Positions 43,619 to 52,465 of a stretch of DNA of 64,000 nucleotides are shown here, in pieces. Position 1 is the stretch's first letter. The number at the start of each line of letters is the position of its first letter. The stretch is from Xanthomonas sp. DAR 80977 (GTDB taxonomy: Bacteria; Pseudomonadota; Gammaproteobacteria; Xanthomonadales; Xanthomonadaceae), in NCBI RefSeq assembly GCF_041240605.1, contig NZ_CP162487.1, positions 4,223,001-4,287,000 of the forward strand. The letters are read 5' to 3'. The notes below the pieces were generated by a model. That model ran no database searches. It had not been told where the DNA came from and worked only from the letters and a program-made list of their open reading frames with translations. Made by a program: the position numbers and the translations under genes.

Positions 43619-45964
43619 GTGCGCCGAGCCCTCCGCCTGCTACCCCTTCCGTTCAGTATCGCCCTCTGCCTGCCGGCGATGGCGGCCGAGAAGCCGCCCA
43701 ACTGGGGCCTGTGCCCGACCCCGGACGTGCTGCCCAAGTTCGACGACGCGCCCAAGGTCGACCCGAAGATGGCGGCGATCCGCGACCAGCAGCCGACCAA
43801 CATCGAAGGCGACAAGCTGTCCGGCACCACCACTGTCCCGAACTACACCGGCAACGTCGCGCTCAAGCGCGGCGACCAGTTCATGGGCACCGACAGCCTG
43901 CGCGTGGACACGGAGACCGGCAATTACATCGCCGAGGGTCACGTGCGCTACCAGGACTCGTCGATCCGCATGGTCGCCGACCGCGCCGAGGGCAACCAGG
44001 ACACCGACACCCACAAGATCACCAACATCCGCTACCAGCTGATCGAGCGCCGCGGCAACGGCAAGGCCGACTCGGTCGACCTGCAGGGCGCGCTGGGGCA
44101 GATGCACCGCTCCACCTACACCACCTGCGATCCCTCGCAGCGGGTGTGGGAACTGCACGCGCCTGAGATCGACGTCGACAACGACGAGGGCTTCGGCACC
44201 GCGCGCAACGCGATCCTGAAGATCTACAACGTGCCGATCCTGTACGCGCCGTGGTTCAAGTTCCCGATCGACGATCGCCGGACCAGCGGCTTCCTGTTCC
44301 CGGCGATCGGCTTCTCCGGGCGCAACGGCTTCGACTACATGCAGCCGTACTACCTGAACCTGGCACCGAACTACGACGCCACCCTGTATCCGCGCTACAT
44401 GAGCTCGCGCGGCTTCATGTTCGGCAGCGAGTTCCGCTACCTGTACGAGGGCGGCAAGGGCGAGATCCAGGCGACCTACATGCCCGACGACCAGTTGCGC
44501 GACAAGGACCGCGGCAAGTTCGAATACCAGGGTTACCACAACATCGATGCGCACTGGCAGGCGCGCGCCTCGGTCGCCTGGGTCAGCGACGAGCGCTACA
44601 CGGAAGACTTCTCCAACCGCCTGCTCGGCAACTCGGTATCCAACCTGCAGAGCACGGTCGGCGTCTACGGCACCGGCGAGACCTGGACCGCCGGGTTGAT
44701 GGCCGACCGCTGGCAGCTGACCGACTACACCCTGACCGAGTCCTCGCTGCCGTACAACCGCCAGCCGCGCGCCTTCTTCAACTGGGACCAGTCCTTCGGC
44801 AACTATTTCGAGGCCGGCATCTACAGCGAAGCGGTGCGCTTCGTGCACGACGACGTGCATGCCAAGGACGCGCTGTACGAGCGGACCGGGGTGACCACCG
44901 AAATGCCCGGCGGCAGCCGCCTGGATCTCAAGCCCTACATCTCGATGCCGCTGGCCGGCGCCGCCTGGTTCCTGAAACCGACCCTGGCCTGGCGCTACAC
45001 CGCCTACCAGCTGGACAAGGACCTGGCGGCGACGCTGGGCGGCGACACCTCGCCCTCGCGCAGCCTGCCGATCGCCACGGTCGATGCCGGCGTGTACTTC
45101 GACCGCGACGCCAAGTTCGGCGGCACCAACTACCTGCAGACCCTGGAACCGCGGCTGTTCTACCTGTACACGCCGTACCGCAACCAGGACGACCTGCCGA
45201 TCTTCGATACGCGCGAATTCACCTTCAGCTGGGGCCAGCTGTTCCGCGATTCGCGCTACACCGGCGCCGATCGCCAGAACGACGCCAACCAGCTGACCAT
45301 GGCGCTGAGTTCGCGCCTGCTGCGCCAGGACGACGGCAAAGAGAAGCTGTCGGTCAGCCTCGGCCAGATCCTGTACTTCAGCGACTCCAGGGTCAGCCTG
45401 CCCGACAGCGACACCACCATCGAGCAGGGCAAGTCGGCGTGGGTCGCCGACGCCAACTACATGATCAACGACCGCTGGACGATGGGCGCCACCTACCAGT
45501 GGGATCCCAAGTACCGGCGCAAGGACCTGGCCAGCTTCCGCACCCGCTACCTGCTGCCGGGCGACGGCATCATCAACGTCAGCTACCGCTTCCGCCGCGA
45601 CCTGCTGGAGCAGACCGACGTGTCGGTGCTGTATCCGATCAACCCCACCTGGAGCCTGGTCGGCCGCCACTACTATTCGCTGGAAGACAAGAAGCCGCTG
45701 GAAATCATCGCCGGCGTGCAGTGGGACAGCTGCTGCCTGGCCGTGCGCGCGCTGGCGCGGCGCTACGTGCGCAACCGCGAAGGCGACCTGGACACCGCGC
45801 TGCAGGTCGAGTTCGTGCTGAAGGGGCTGTCCTCGCTTGGCCAGGACACGGACCGCGTTCTGCGCCGTGCTATTCTCGGCTATAACCGCGACGACCTGTA
45901 CTTGGTCCCGCCCAGCAACACCACGACCGATCCGGACGCTTACGATCCGAACCTGATTCCATGA
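43619..45964 (+). CDS. lptD: LPS-assembly outer-membrane protein LptD
   Basis: 781 aa from a GTG giving a compact signal peptide (LRLLPLPFSIALCLPAMA); in-frame starts at 43571 (ATG) or 43559 (TTG) would prepend 16-20 residues that spoil it. The N-terminal OstA jellyroll (GNYIAEGHVRYQDSSIRMVA) accepts LPS, and the C-terminal 26-strand barrel (residues about 220-780) inserts it in the outer leaflet. Conserved cysteines are seen early (LCPTP; TTCDPSQ) and in WDSCCLAVR, as expected for the inter-domain disulfides. Overlaps surA by ATGA. Confidence 0.95.
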   Translation: MRRALRLLPLPFSIALCLPAMAAEKPPNWGLCPTPDVLPKFDDAPKVDPKMAAIRDQQPTNIEGDKLSGTTTVPNYTGNVALKRGDQFMGTDSLRVDTETGNYIAEGHVRYQDSSIRMVADRAEGNQDTDTHKITNIRYQLIERRGNGKADSVDLQGALGQMHRSTYTTCDPSQRVWELHAPEIDVDNDEGFGTARNAILKIYNVPILYAPWFKFPIDDRRTSGFLFPAIGFSGRNGFDYMQPYYLNLAPNYDATLYPRYMSSRGFMFGSEFRYLYEGGKGEIQATYMPDDQLRDKDRGKFEYQGYHNIDAHWQARASVAWVSDERYTEDFSNRLLGNSVSNLQSTVGVYGTGETWTAGLMADRWQLTDYTLTESSLPYNRQPRAFFNWDQSFGNYFEAGIYSEAVRFVHDDVHAKDALYERTGVTTEMPGGSRLDLKPYISMPLAGAAWFLKPTLAWRYTAYQLDKDLAATLGGDTSPSRSLPIATVDAGVYFDRDAKFGGTNYLQTLEPRLFYLYTPYRNQDDLPIFDTREFTFSWGQLFRDSRYTGADRQNDANQLTMALSSRLLRQDDGKEKLSVSLGQILYFSDSRVSLPDSDTTIEQGKSAWVADANYMINDRWTMGATYQWDPKYRRKDLASFRTRYLLPGDGIINVSYRFRRDLLEQTDVSVLYPINPTWSLVGRHYYSLEDKKPLEIIAGVQWDSCCLAVRALARRYVRNREGDLDTALQVEFVLKGLSSLGQDTDRVLRRAILGYNRDDLYLVPPSNTTTDPDAYDPNLIP

Positions 45965-47337
45965 CCAATACCCTTTCCGTTTTCCTCGCCACCTTGCTGG
46001 CGATCGCCGGCGTGTCCGCTCCGGCTGCCGCGCAACAAACCCAACCGCTGGACCGCATCGCCGCGGTCGTCGACGAGGATGTCGTGCTGCAGAGCGAACT
46101 GGATCGTGCCGTTCGCAACGTGAAGGCGCAGTATGCCGGCCGCGAAGCGCAGCTGCCGCCGGACAACGTGCTGCAACGCCAGGTGCTCGAGCGCCTGGTG
46201 CTGGTCAAGCTGCAGGTGGCGCGCGCCAACAGCACCGGCATCCGCGTCGGCGACGACGAACTGAACCGGGCCATCGGCAGCATCGCCCAGCAGAACGGCA
46301 CCGACGTGGACGGCCTGCGCAAGAAGCTCGCCGCCGACGGCATGTCGTTCGACGACTTCCGCAGCTCGGTGCGCGACGAGATCACCGTGCAGCGCCTGCG
46401 CCAGAGCTTCGCGCAGAGCCGCATCAACGTCAGCGAGAGCGAAGTGGACGCGGCGCTGGCGCAGCAGGCCACCACCGGCGCCCAGTACCACCTGGCGCAC
46501 ATCCTGGTCGGCCTGCCGGAAGGCGCCACCGCCGACCAGATCAAGACCGGCCAGAGCAAGATCGACGGGGTCAAGAACCTGATCGACAAGGGCGAGATCG
46601 ATTTCAGCGCGGCCGCGGTGCGCTATTCCGACAGCCCCAACGCGCTGGAAGGCGGCGACCTCGGCTGGCGCAGCCTGGACGAGATCCCGAACGCCTTCGC
46701 CCAGCTGATCCGCGACATGAAGCCGGGCCAGGTCGCCGGCCCGCTGCGCGGCCCCAGCGGCTTCCAGTTGCTGAAGCTGGTCGAAGTGCGCGACGCCTCG
46801 GCCAACCCGGAAAAGAAGACGGTCACCGAATACCACGCCCGCCACATCCTGATCCGCGTCAACGAGGCGCAGCCGGATGCGGCCGCCAAGGCCAAGATCG
46901 AGACCCTGCGTGCGCGCATCGCCGGCGGCGCCGACTTCCAGGCCGTGGCCAAGGAGTCCTCCGACGACGCCAACAGCCGTGGTCAGGGCGGCGATCTGGG
47001 CTGGTTCCCGGCCGATGCGTTCGGCCCGGACTTCGGCCACCAGATCGAAGGCCTGAGCGACAACCAGGTCTCGCAGCCGTTCCGCACCGAGGCCGGCTGG
47101 CACATCGTGCAGCGCGTGGCCACGCGCCAGACCGACGTGACCAGCGACACCCAGCGCGCCCAGGTCCGCGAGACCATCGGCCGCCGCAAGCTGGAGGAAG
47201 AGTACAACCGCTTCCTGCAGGAAATGCGCGGCGAAGCCTATGTGAACCTGCGCGTCGGCGGCGCCGAAACCTCCGCCGCGCCTGCTGCCGACGCCACTGC
47301 GCCGGCAACCCCGGCACCGGCCGCCACCAAGCCGTAA
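45961..47337 (+). CDS. surA: Periplasmic chaperone/peptidyl-prolyl isomerase SurA
   Basis: 458 aa. A signal peptide (LATLLAIAGVSAPAAAQ) is followed by the N-terminal chaperone domain (DRIAAVVDEDVVLQSELDRA) and two parvulin PPIase domains, the first around 175-275 (YHLAHILVGLPEG, NALEGGDLGWRSLDE) and the second around 285-390 (YHARHILIRVNEAQ, GQGGDLGWFPADAF). The Ala/Pro-rich tail is longer than in E. coli. It escorts beta-barrel proteins such as LptD, encoded just upstream and overlapping. Confidence 0.95.
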   Translation: MTNTLSVFLATLLAIAGVSAPAAAQQTQPLDRIAAVVDEDVVLQSELDRAVRNVKAQYAGREAQLPPDNVLQRQVLERLVLVKLQVARANSTGIRVGDDELNRAIGSIAQQNGTDVDGLRKKLAADGMSFDDFRSSVRDEITVQRLRQSFAQSRINVSESEVDAALAQQATTGAQYHLAHILVGLPEGATADQIKTGQSKIDGVKNLIDKGEIDFSAAAVRYSDSPNALEGGDLGWRSLDEIPNAFAQLIRDMKPGQVAGPLRGPSGFQLLKLVEVRDASANPEKKTVTEYHARHILIRVNEAQPDAAAKAKIETLRARIAGGADFQAVAKESSDDANSRGQGGDLGWFPADAFGPDFGHQIEGLSDNQVSQPFRTEAGWHIVQRVATRQTDVTSDTQRAQVRETIGRRKLEEEYNRFLQEMRGEAYVNLRVGGAETSAAPAADATAPATPAPAATKP

Positions 47338-47340
47338 GCC

Positions 47341-48318
47341 GTGCTGCCCTCGCTCGCGCTGGTGCCGGGCGAGCCGGCCGGGATCGGCCCGGAACTGTGC
47401 GTGCGGCTGGCACAACAGCCGCGCCGCGACTGCCAGCTGCTGGCCTTCGCCGATCCCGACACCTTGCGCGCCGCCGCCGCGGCGCTGTCGCTGCCGTTGC
47501 GGCTGCTGCCCGAATCCGCCACTGCCTCCGCCCCGGGCGACCTGCGCCTGCGCGCGGTCGGCAATGCGCGGCCCAGCCGTTTCGGCCAGACCGAACCGGC
47601 CAACGCCGCCGCCGTGATCGGCGCGCTGACCCAGGCCGCCGACGCCTGCCTGCGCGGCGAACTGGCCGGCCTGGTCACCGGCCCGGTACACAAGGCCGCG
47701 ATCAACGACGGCGGCATCGCTTATACAGGCACCACCGAACTGCTCGCCCGCCACGCCGGGTGCGAGGTGGTGATGATGCTGGCCAACGACATCGTGCGCG
47801 TGGCCCTGGCCACCACCCACCTGCCGCTGCGCGCGGTCGCCGATGCGCTGACCCCGGCGCTGCTGGAACGCAGCCTGCGCATCACCCACGCCGCGCTGCG
47901 CAGCGCGTTCGGCATCGCCGCGCCGGTCATCGCGGTGCTCGGGCTGAACCCGCACGCCGGCGAGGACGGCCACCTGGGGCGCGAGGAACTCGACGTCATG
48001 CTCCCGGTGCTCGACGCATTGCGCGGCGAAGGCATGCACCTGGTCGGCCCGCTGCCGGCCGACACCGCATTCCTGCCGCAGAAACTGGCCGGCTTCGACA
48101 CGGTGCTGGCGATGTACCACGACCAGGGCCTGCCGGTGCTCAAGTACAGCGGCTTCGAGCAGGCGGTGAACCTGACCCTAGGCCTGCCCTACCCACGCGT
48201 GGCGGTCGACCACGGCACCGCGCTGGACCTGGCCGGGCGCGGCGTCGCCGACCCGTCGAGCCTGTTCGCCGCGGTCGCGCTGTGCGCGCAATTGGCTACA
48301 AGCAAGGCGCTCGTGTAG
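47341..48318 (+). CDS. pdxA: 4-hydroxythreonine-4-phosphate dehydrogenase
   Basis: 325 aa, GTG start 3 nt after surA. Oxidises 4-phosphohydroxy-threonine in pyridoxal-5'-phosphate synthesis. Motifs: PGEPAGIGPELCVRLA, GLVTGPVHKAAIND, and the metal-binding His residues in TTHLPLRAV, YHDQGLPVLKY and VDHGTALDLAG. Its stop codon TAG lies inside the first bases of a REP palindrome, so the repeat ends the reading frame. Confidence 0.94.
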   Translation: MLPSLALVPGEPAGIGPELCVRLAQQPRRDCQLLAFADPDTLRAAAAALSLPLRLLPESATASAPGDLRLRAVGNARPSRFGQTEPANAAAVIGALTQAADACLRGELAGLVTGPVHKAAINDGGIAYTGTTELLARHAGCEVVMMLANDIVRVALATTHLPLRAVADALTPALLERSLRITHAALRSAFGIAAPVIAVLGLNPHAGEDGHLGREELDVMLPVLDALRGEGMHLVGPLPADTAFLPQKLAGFDTVLAMYHDQGLPVLKYSGFEQAVNLTLGLPYPRVAVDHGTALDLAGRGVADPSSLFAAVALCAQLATSKALV

Positions 48319-48418
48319 GAGCGGCTCCCGGTGGCCTAGGGCCATCAGCCGCGACCGGGCGTTACCGGTAGAGCTTGGTCGCGGCTGATGGCCCTAGGCC
48401 ACCCGGAGCCGCTCCTAC
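48315..48418. repeat. Long REP-like palindrome with matching insert in both arms
   Basis: Each arm reads GTAGGAGCGGCT, then an 18-nt segment (CCCGGTGGCCTAGGGCCA, one mismatch between arms), then TCAGCCGCGACC. Ordinary copies in this window lack the 18-nt segment. The whole forms a 104-nt hairpin between pdxA and rsmA and supplies the pdxA stop codon. Confidence 0.85.
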
Positions 48419-48465
48419 AGGGCGCGGCGCGCGCCTTCCTAGCCCCATCCCGATAAGATGCCCGC

Positions 48466-49260
48466 ATGACTTCCTATTCCGGCTTCAGCGCCCCGGCCAA
48501 GAAATCGCTCGGCCAGCACTTCCTCAGCGACCGCCACTACATCGACAGCATCGTGCGCGCGGTCAATCCCAAGCCGGACGACCTGCTGGTCGAGATCGGC
48601 CCCGGCCAGGGCGCGATCACCTTCCCGCTGCTGCGCCGCCACGGCCGCCTGACCGTGATCGAATTCGATCGCGACCTGATCGCGCCGCTGACCGCCGCGG
48701 CGGAAGGGGTCGGCGAACTCACCATCCTCAACCGCGACGTGCTGTCGGTGGATTTCGCCGCGCTGGCCGGCGCCGGCCGCATCCGCCTGGTCGGCAACCT
48801 GCCCTACAACATCTCCTCGCCGATCCTGTTCCACGCGCTCGACCATGCCGCGGCGATCGCCGACATGCACTTCATGCTGCAGAAGGAAGTGGTCGACCGC
48901 ATGGCCGCCGCTCCGGGCAGCAAGGTCTACGGCCGGCTCAGCGTGATGCTGCAGGCCTACTGCGAGGTGACCTCGCTGTTCGTGGTGCCGCCGGGCGCGT
49001 TCCGGCCGCCGCCGAAGGTGGATTCGGCGGTGGTGCGGCTGGTGCCGCATGCGCCGCAGGACATCGGCATCGCCGATCCGCGGCGCTTCGCCGACGTGGT
49101 GCGCGCGGCCTTCGGCCAGCGCCGCAAGACCTTGCGCAATGCGCTGGGCGGGGTCTGCGATGCCGCCCAGTTCGAGGCCGCCGGGGTGCGCCCGGACGCG
49201 CGCGCCGAGCAATTGGAAGTGGCCGATTTCGTGCGCCTGGCCAACGTGGCGCCGGCCTGA
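48466..49260 (+). CDS. rsmA: 16S rRNA (A1518/A1519) dimethyltransferase KsgA
   Basis: 264 aa. Dimethylates two adjacent adenines in helix 45 of 16S rRNA late in 30S assembly. Motifs are KKSLGQHFLSDRHYID at the N-terminus, VEIGPGQGAITFPLL (SAM), and NLPYNISSPILFHAL, the catalytic NLPY. The C-terminal domain (RRKTLRNALGG) is normal. In the lptD-surA-pdxA-rsmA-apaG-apaH order shared with E. coli. Confidence 0.96.
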   Translation: MTSYSGFSAPAKKSLGQHFLSDRHYIDSIVRAVNPKPDDLLVEIGPGQGAITFPLLRRHGRLTVIEFDRDLIAPLTAAAEGVGELTILNRDVLSVDFAALAGAGRIRLVGNLPYNISSPILFHALDHAAAIADMHFMLQKEVVDRMAAAPGSKVYGRLSVMLQAYCEVTSLFVVPPGAFRPPPKVDSAVVRLVPHAPQDIGIADPRRFADVVRAAFGQRRKTLRNALGGVCDAAQFEAAGVRPDARAEQLEVADFVRLANVAPA

Positions 49261-49474
49261 CGCGCGTCGCGCCCGCGCACCGCGCCATGCTCCGCATCCG
49301 GCCGGCCGCACCGCGCATGGCCGCGCATGCGCATGCCGCCGCATCGCCAGCGCACGGCGCGGCCGGCCGACGGCGGCGCACACGCCGCATCCGGCGCCAG
49401 CGCGCGCATCCCGCAGCGCGTTCGTAGACAGGTCGCCGTCCATTCCGGCACCGGCTTTGCTTACACTGTGGGGC

Positions 49475-49858
49475 ATGAATGATGACGCCCCCTATCGGAT
49501 CGAGGTCGAAGTGTCGCCCCGATTCCTCGACGACCAATCGGCGCCGGAGGACGGACGCTATGCGTTCGCCTACACCATCCGCATCCACAACCGTGGCCGC
49601 GTCGCCGCGCGGCTGATCGCCCGGCACTGGGAAATCACCGACGGCAACGGCCGCGTGGAGCGCGTGGACGGCGACGGCGTGGTCGGCGAACAGCCGCGGC
49701 TGCGGCCCGGCGAGGACTTCCGCTACACCTCCGGGCTGATGCTGGAAACCGAGCACGGCACGATGCGCGGCCACTACGACATGGAAGCCGACGACGGCAC
49801 CCATTTCGTCGCGCCGGTCGCCCCGTTCGTGCTGACCGTGCCGCGGACCCTGCACTGA
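49475..49858 (+). CDS. apaG: ApaG domain protein
   Basis: 127 aa immunoglobulin-like beta-sandwich. The stretch RYAFAYTIRIHNRGRVAARL and the Gly-rich GHYDMEADDGTHFVAPVAPF are the family hallmarks. Biochemical role is unresolved; in bacteria it is linked with divalent metal effects and sits beside apaH. It lies 214 bp after rsmA, a gap with no other gene, and 10 bp before apaH. Confidence 0.94.
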   Translation: MNDDAPYRIEVEVSPRFLDDQSAPEDGRYAFAYTIRIHNRGRVAARLIARHWEITDGNGRVERVDGDGVVGEQPRLRPGEDFRYTSGLMLETEHGTMRGHYDMEADDGTHFVAPVAPFVLTVPRTLH

Positions 49859-49868
49859 TGGCGTCGGC

Positions 49869-50795
49869 ATGAGCGTGTGGGCCATCGGCGACCTGCAGGG
49901 TTGCTACGACATCACCCAGCGGCTGCTGGAGAAGATCCGCTTCGACCCGGCGGTGGACCGGCTGTGGTTCTGCGGCGACCTGGTCAACCGCGGCGGGCAA
50001 TCGCTGGAAACCCTGCGCCTGGTGCATTCGCTGCGCGAACACAGCGTGGTGGTGCTCGGCAACCACGACCTGTCGCTGCTGGCGATCGGCGAACGCAGCC
50101 CGGACGAGCAGCGCAAGGTCAATCCGGACCTGCAGCGCATCGTGCTGGCCGAGGACCGCGACGAGCTGCTGACCTGGCTGCGCATGCAGAAACTGCTGCA
50201 TGCCGACCGCGAACTGGGCTGGATGATGATCCACGCCGGCCTGGCGCCGAAGTGGACCACCACCCTGGCCGAGAAGCATGCGCGCGAGGTCGAGCAGCAG
50301 CTGCACGGCAGCGGCTACCGCAAGCTGTTCCGCAACATGTACGGCGACCGCCCGGCCTGGTCGCCGGGGCTGACCGGCTACGACCGCTCGCGCGCGATCA
50401 TCAACCTGTTCACCCGCGCCCGCTATTGCACCCCGCGCGGGCGCATCGCGATCGAGGAGAAAGGCACGCCGGGCACCCAGGCGCAGGGCCTGTATCCGTG
50501 GTTCGAGGTGCCGGGCCGCGCCGAGCGCGACCTGAAGATCGTCTGCGGCCACTGGTCGACGCTGGGCCTGACCATCACCCAGGGCGTGCACGCGATCGAC
50601 ACCGGCGCGGTCTGGGGCGGCAAGCTCACCGCGCTGCGGCTGGACGGCGAAGACCTGCAGGTGGTGCAGGTGCCGGGACGCCCGGTCGAGGGACCGCCGC
50701 CGGTGCCGCGCGCACGGCCGCCGCGGCGCCGGCCCGGCCCCGGGCGTGGTGCGGGTGCTGCGGCCGCGGCGCCGCCGTCGCCCGCTCAGGACTGA
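49869..50795 (+). CDS. apaH: Bis(5'-nucleosyl)-tetraphosphatase, symmetrical
   Basis: 308 aa metallophosphatase that splits Ap4A into two ADP. Motifs: WAIGDLQGCYDI at the start, DRLWFCGDLVNRGGQSLETL, VVLGNHDLSLLAI, MMIHAGLAPKW, and the final CGHWSTLGL. A Pro/Arg/Ala-rich tail of about 35 residues makes it longer than the E. coli protein (about 280 aa) and looks disordered. It ends the lptD operon. Confidence 0.94.
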   Translation: MSVWAIGDLQGCYDITQRLLEKIRFDPAVDRLWFCGDLVNRGGQSLETLRLVHSLREHSVVVLGNHDLSLLAIGERSPDEQRKVNPDLQRIVLAEDRDELLTWLRMQKLLHADRELGWMMIHAGLAPKWTTTLAEKHAREVEQQLHGSGYRKLFRNMYGDRPAWSPGLTGYDRSRAIINLFTRARYCTPRGRIAIEEKGTPGTQAQGLYPWFEVPGRAERDLKIVCGHWSTLGLTITQGVHAIDTGAVWGGKLTALRLDGEDLQVVQVPGRPVEGPPPVPRARPPRRRPGPGRGAGAAAAAPPSPAQD

Positions 50796-50867
50796 CGGAA
50801 GCGCACAGGGCCTGCTAACGCGATAGGAATAGGCCCCAGCGCATTTCTCGATCGCAACGGATGTCAC

Positions 50868-50938
50868 TTGTGGGAGCGACTTCAGTCGCGACAGGGCGTT
50901 ATCGGGAATGCCTGTCGCGACTGAAGTCGCTCCCACAA
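50868..50938. repeat. REP-like palindrome pair
   Basis: TTGTGGGAGCGACTTCAGTC and its inverse around a GCGTTATCGGGAATGC centre, in the gap between the convergent apaH and folA genes. The rest of that 273-bp gap shows nothing else. Confidence 0.88.
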
Positions 50939-51068
50939 CACTCCGTCAACTGCAACGTTCGAAAGGCCCCAGGCAACGGCAGCGTCGCGGCGATGCTTGT
51001 CAGGCAGGGCCGTCGCCACTGGCATGGCGGCTGATGGCCTCTCGACCCCAGCCACCACCCCGACTGCG

Positions 51069-51674
51069 CTACGGCGCGCCGCGCCGGCGCCGGTAATCCA
51101 CGAACTCGAACGCCAGCGCGTGCCTGGCATCGGCCGCGTGCGCCTGCCGCGCCACGACCTCCCACTGCGCCGGATCGAACGCCGGGAAATGCGCATCGGC
51201 GCGCTCGACCAGCGTGTCCACGTGGGTCAGGTACAGCATGTCGGCGTGCGGCAAGGCCAGGGCGAAGATGTCGCCGCCGCCGATCACCGACAGTTCTTCC
51301 GCCCCGCTCGCCTGCGCCACCGCGATCGCCGCCTGCAGCGACGCGACCGCCTGCATGCCCTCGAAGGGCACCTGTCCCGAGCGCGTCATCACCAGGTTCA
51401 GCCGCCCCGGCAGCGCGCGCCCCAGCGATTGCGCGGTCTTGCGCCCCATCAGCACCGGCTTGCCCAGGGTCAGCGCCTTGAAGCGCTTCAGGTCGTCCGG
51501 CAGGCGCCACGGCAGGTCGTTGTCGCGACCGATGGCGTTGGCGCGGTCGAGCGCGGCGATCAGGATGAGGCGGGACCCGGGACTCGGGACTCGGGACTCG
51601 CCCACATCCGCCTCTGCAGAGACCGCGGCTTGTTCCGAGTCCCCAGTCCCCAGTCCCGCGTCCCGGCGACTCAT
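51069..51674 (-). CDS. folA: Dihydrofolate reductase with repeat-derived N-terminal extension
   Basis: 201 aa from ATG 51674 (ATGA overlap with thyA), or 178 aa from GTG 51605, which has AGAGG about 5 nt upstream. Reduces dihydrofolate for one-carbon metabolism. The core is normal: LIAALDRANAIGRDNDLPWR, GKPVLMGRKTAQSLG, EELSVIGGGDIFALAL. Ahead of it are about 35 residues (GLGTGDSEQ, GESRVPSPGSR) encoded by a G/C-rich inverted repeat. No ATG, GTG or TTG exists between the repeat and the core, so part of the repeat must be translated. Confidence 0.9.
   Translation of the reverse strand: MSRRDAGLGTGDSEQAAVSAEADVGESRVPSPGSRLILIAALDRANAIGRDNDLPWRLPDDLKRFKALTLGKPVLMGRKTAQSLGRALPGRLNLVMTRSGQVPFEGMQAVASLQAAIAVAQASGAEELSVIGGGDIFALALPHADMLYLTHVDTLVERADAHFPAFDPAQWEVVARQAHAADARHALAFEFVDYRRRRGAP
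51570..51667. repeat. G-rich heptamer inverted repeat inside the folA 5' end
   Basis: GCGGGACCCGGGACTCGGGA (continuing to 51600) and its inverse CCGAGTCCCCAGTCCCCAGT (to 51667) around a 33-nt centre. The heptamer GGGACTC/GGGACTG resembles the GGGATTC/GGGATTG element at 26742-26828. It lies between thyA and the folA core and is in frame with folA. Confidence 0.8.
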
Positions 51675-52465
51675 ACCGCCACCGGCGCCTTGATCGCCGG
51701 ATGCGGCTCGTAGCCCTCGATCGCGATGTCGTCGTAGGTGAAGGCGAACAGATCGGTGACGTCGGGATTCAGGCGCAGCGTCGGCAGCGGCCGCGGCGTG
51801 CGCGCCAGCTGCTCGCGCGCCTGCGCGAAATGGTTCGAATACAGGTGCGCGTCGCCCAGCGTGTGCACGAAATCGCCCACGCCCAGGCCGGTGGCCTGCG
51901 CCACCATGTGGGTCAGCAGCGCGTAGCTGGCGATGTTGAACGGCACGCCGAGGAAGATATCGCCGCTGCGTTGGTACAGCTGGCAGCTGAGCTTGCCGTC
52001 GACCACGTAGAACTGGAACAGGCTGTGGCAGGGCATCAGCGCCATCTGCGGCAGCTCGGCCACGTTCCAGGCGCTGATCACCAGGCGCCGCGAATCCGGG
52101 TTGCGCTTGATCTCGTCCACCAGCCATTGCATCTGGTCGATCTCGCGGCCGTCGGCGCCGGTCCAGCGCCGCCATTGCTTGCCGTACACCGGGCCGAGTT
52201 CGCCCTGCGCATCGGCCCATTCGTCCCAGATGCTGACCTTGTTGTCCTTGAGGTAGGCGATGTTGGTCTCGCCCTTCAGGAACCACAGCAGCTCGTGCAC
52301 GATCGAGCGCAGATGCAGCTTCTTGGTGGTCACCAGCGGGAAGCCGGCGTTGAGATCGAAGCGCATCTGCCAGCCGAACACGCTGCGCGTGCCGGTGCCG
52401 GTGCGGTCGGATTTCTCCGCACCGTGCTCGAGCACGTGGCGCAACAGGTCCAGGTAGGCCTTCAT
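51671..52465 (-). CDS. thyA: Thymidylate synthase
   Basis: 264 aa, same length as E. coli ThyA. Methylates dUMP to dTMP using methylene-THF, generating the dihydrofolate that FolA recycles. The catalytic Cys is in LMPCHSLFQFYV; DRTGTGTRSVFGWQMRFDL, RRWTGADGREIDQ and CQLYQRSGDIFLGVPFNIAS are family stretches. Start overlaps the lgt stop by 4 bp and its stop overlaps folA, giving an lgt-thyA-folA operon. Confidence 0.97.
   Translation of the reverse strand: MKAYLDLLRHVLEHGAEKSDRTGTGTRSVFGWQMRFDLNAGFPLVTTKKLHLRSIVHELLWFLKGETNIAYLKDNKVSIWDEWADAQGELGPVYGKQWRRWTGADGREIDQMQWLVDEIKRNPDSRRLVISAWNVAELPQMALMPCHSLFQFYVVDGKLSCQLYQRSGDIFLGVPFNIASYALLTHMVAQATGLGVGDFVHTLGDAHLYSNHFAQAREQLARTPRPLPTLRLNPDVTDLFAFTYDDIAIEGYEPHPAIKAPVAV

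Noticed and set aside
44251..45885. Long alternative frame inside lptD.
   Set aside because: It is a shifted reading of the barrel region with Arg-rich low-complexity sequence; the LptD frame is continuous and conserved.
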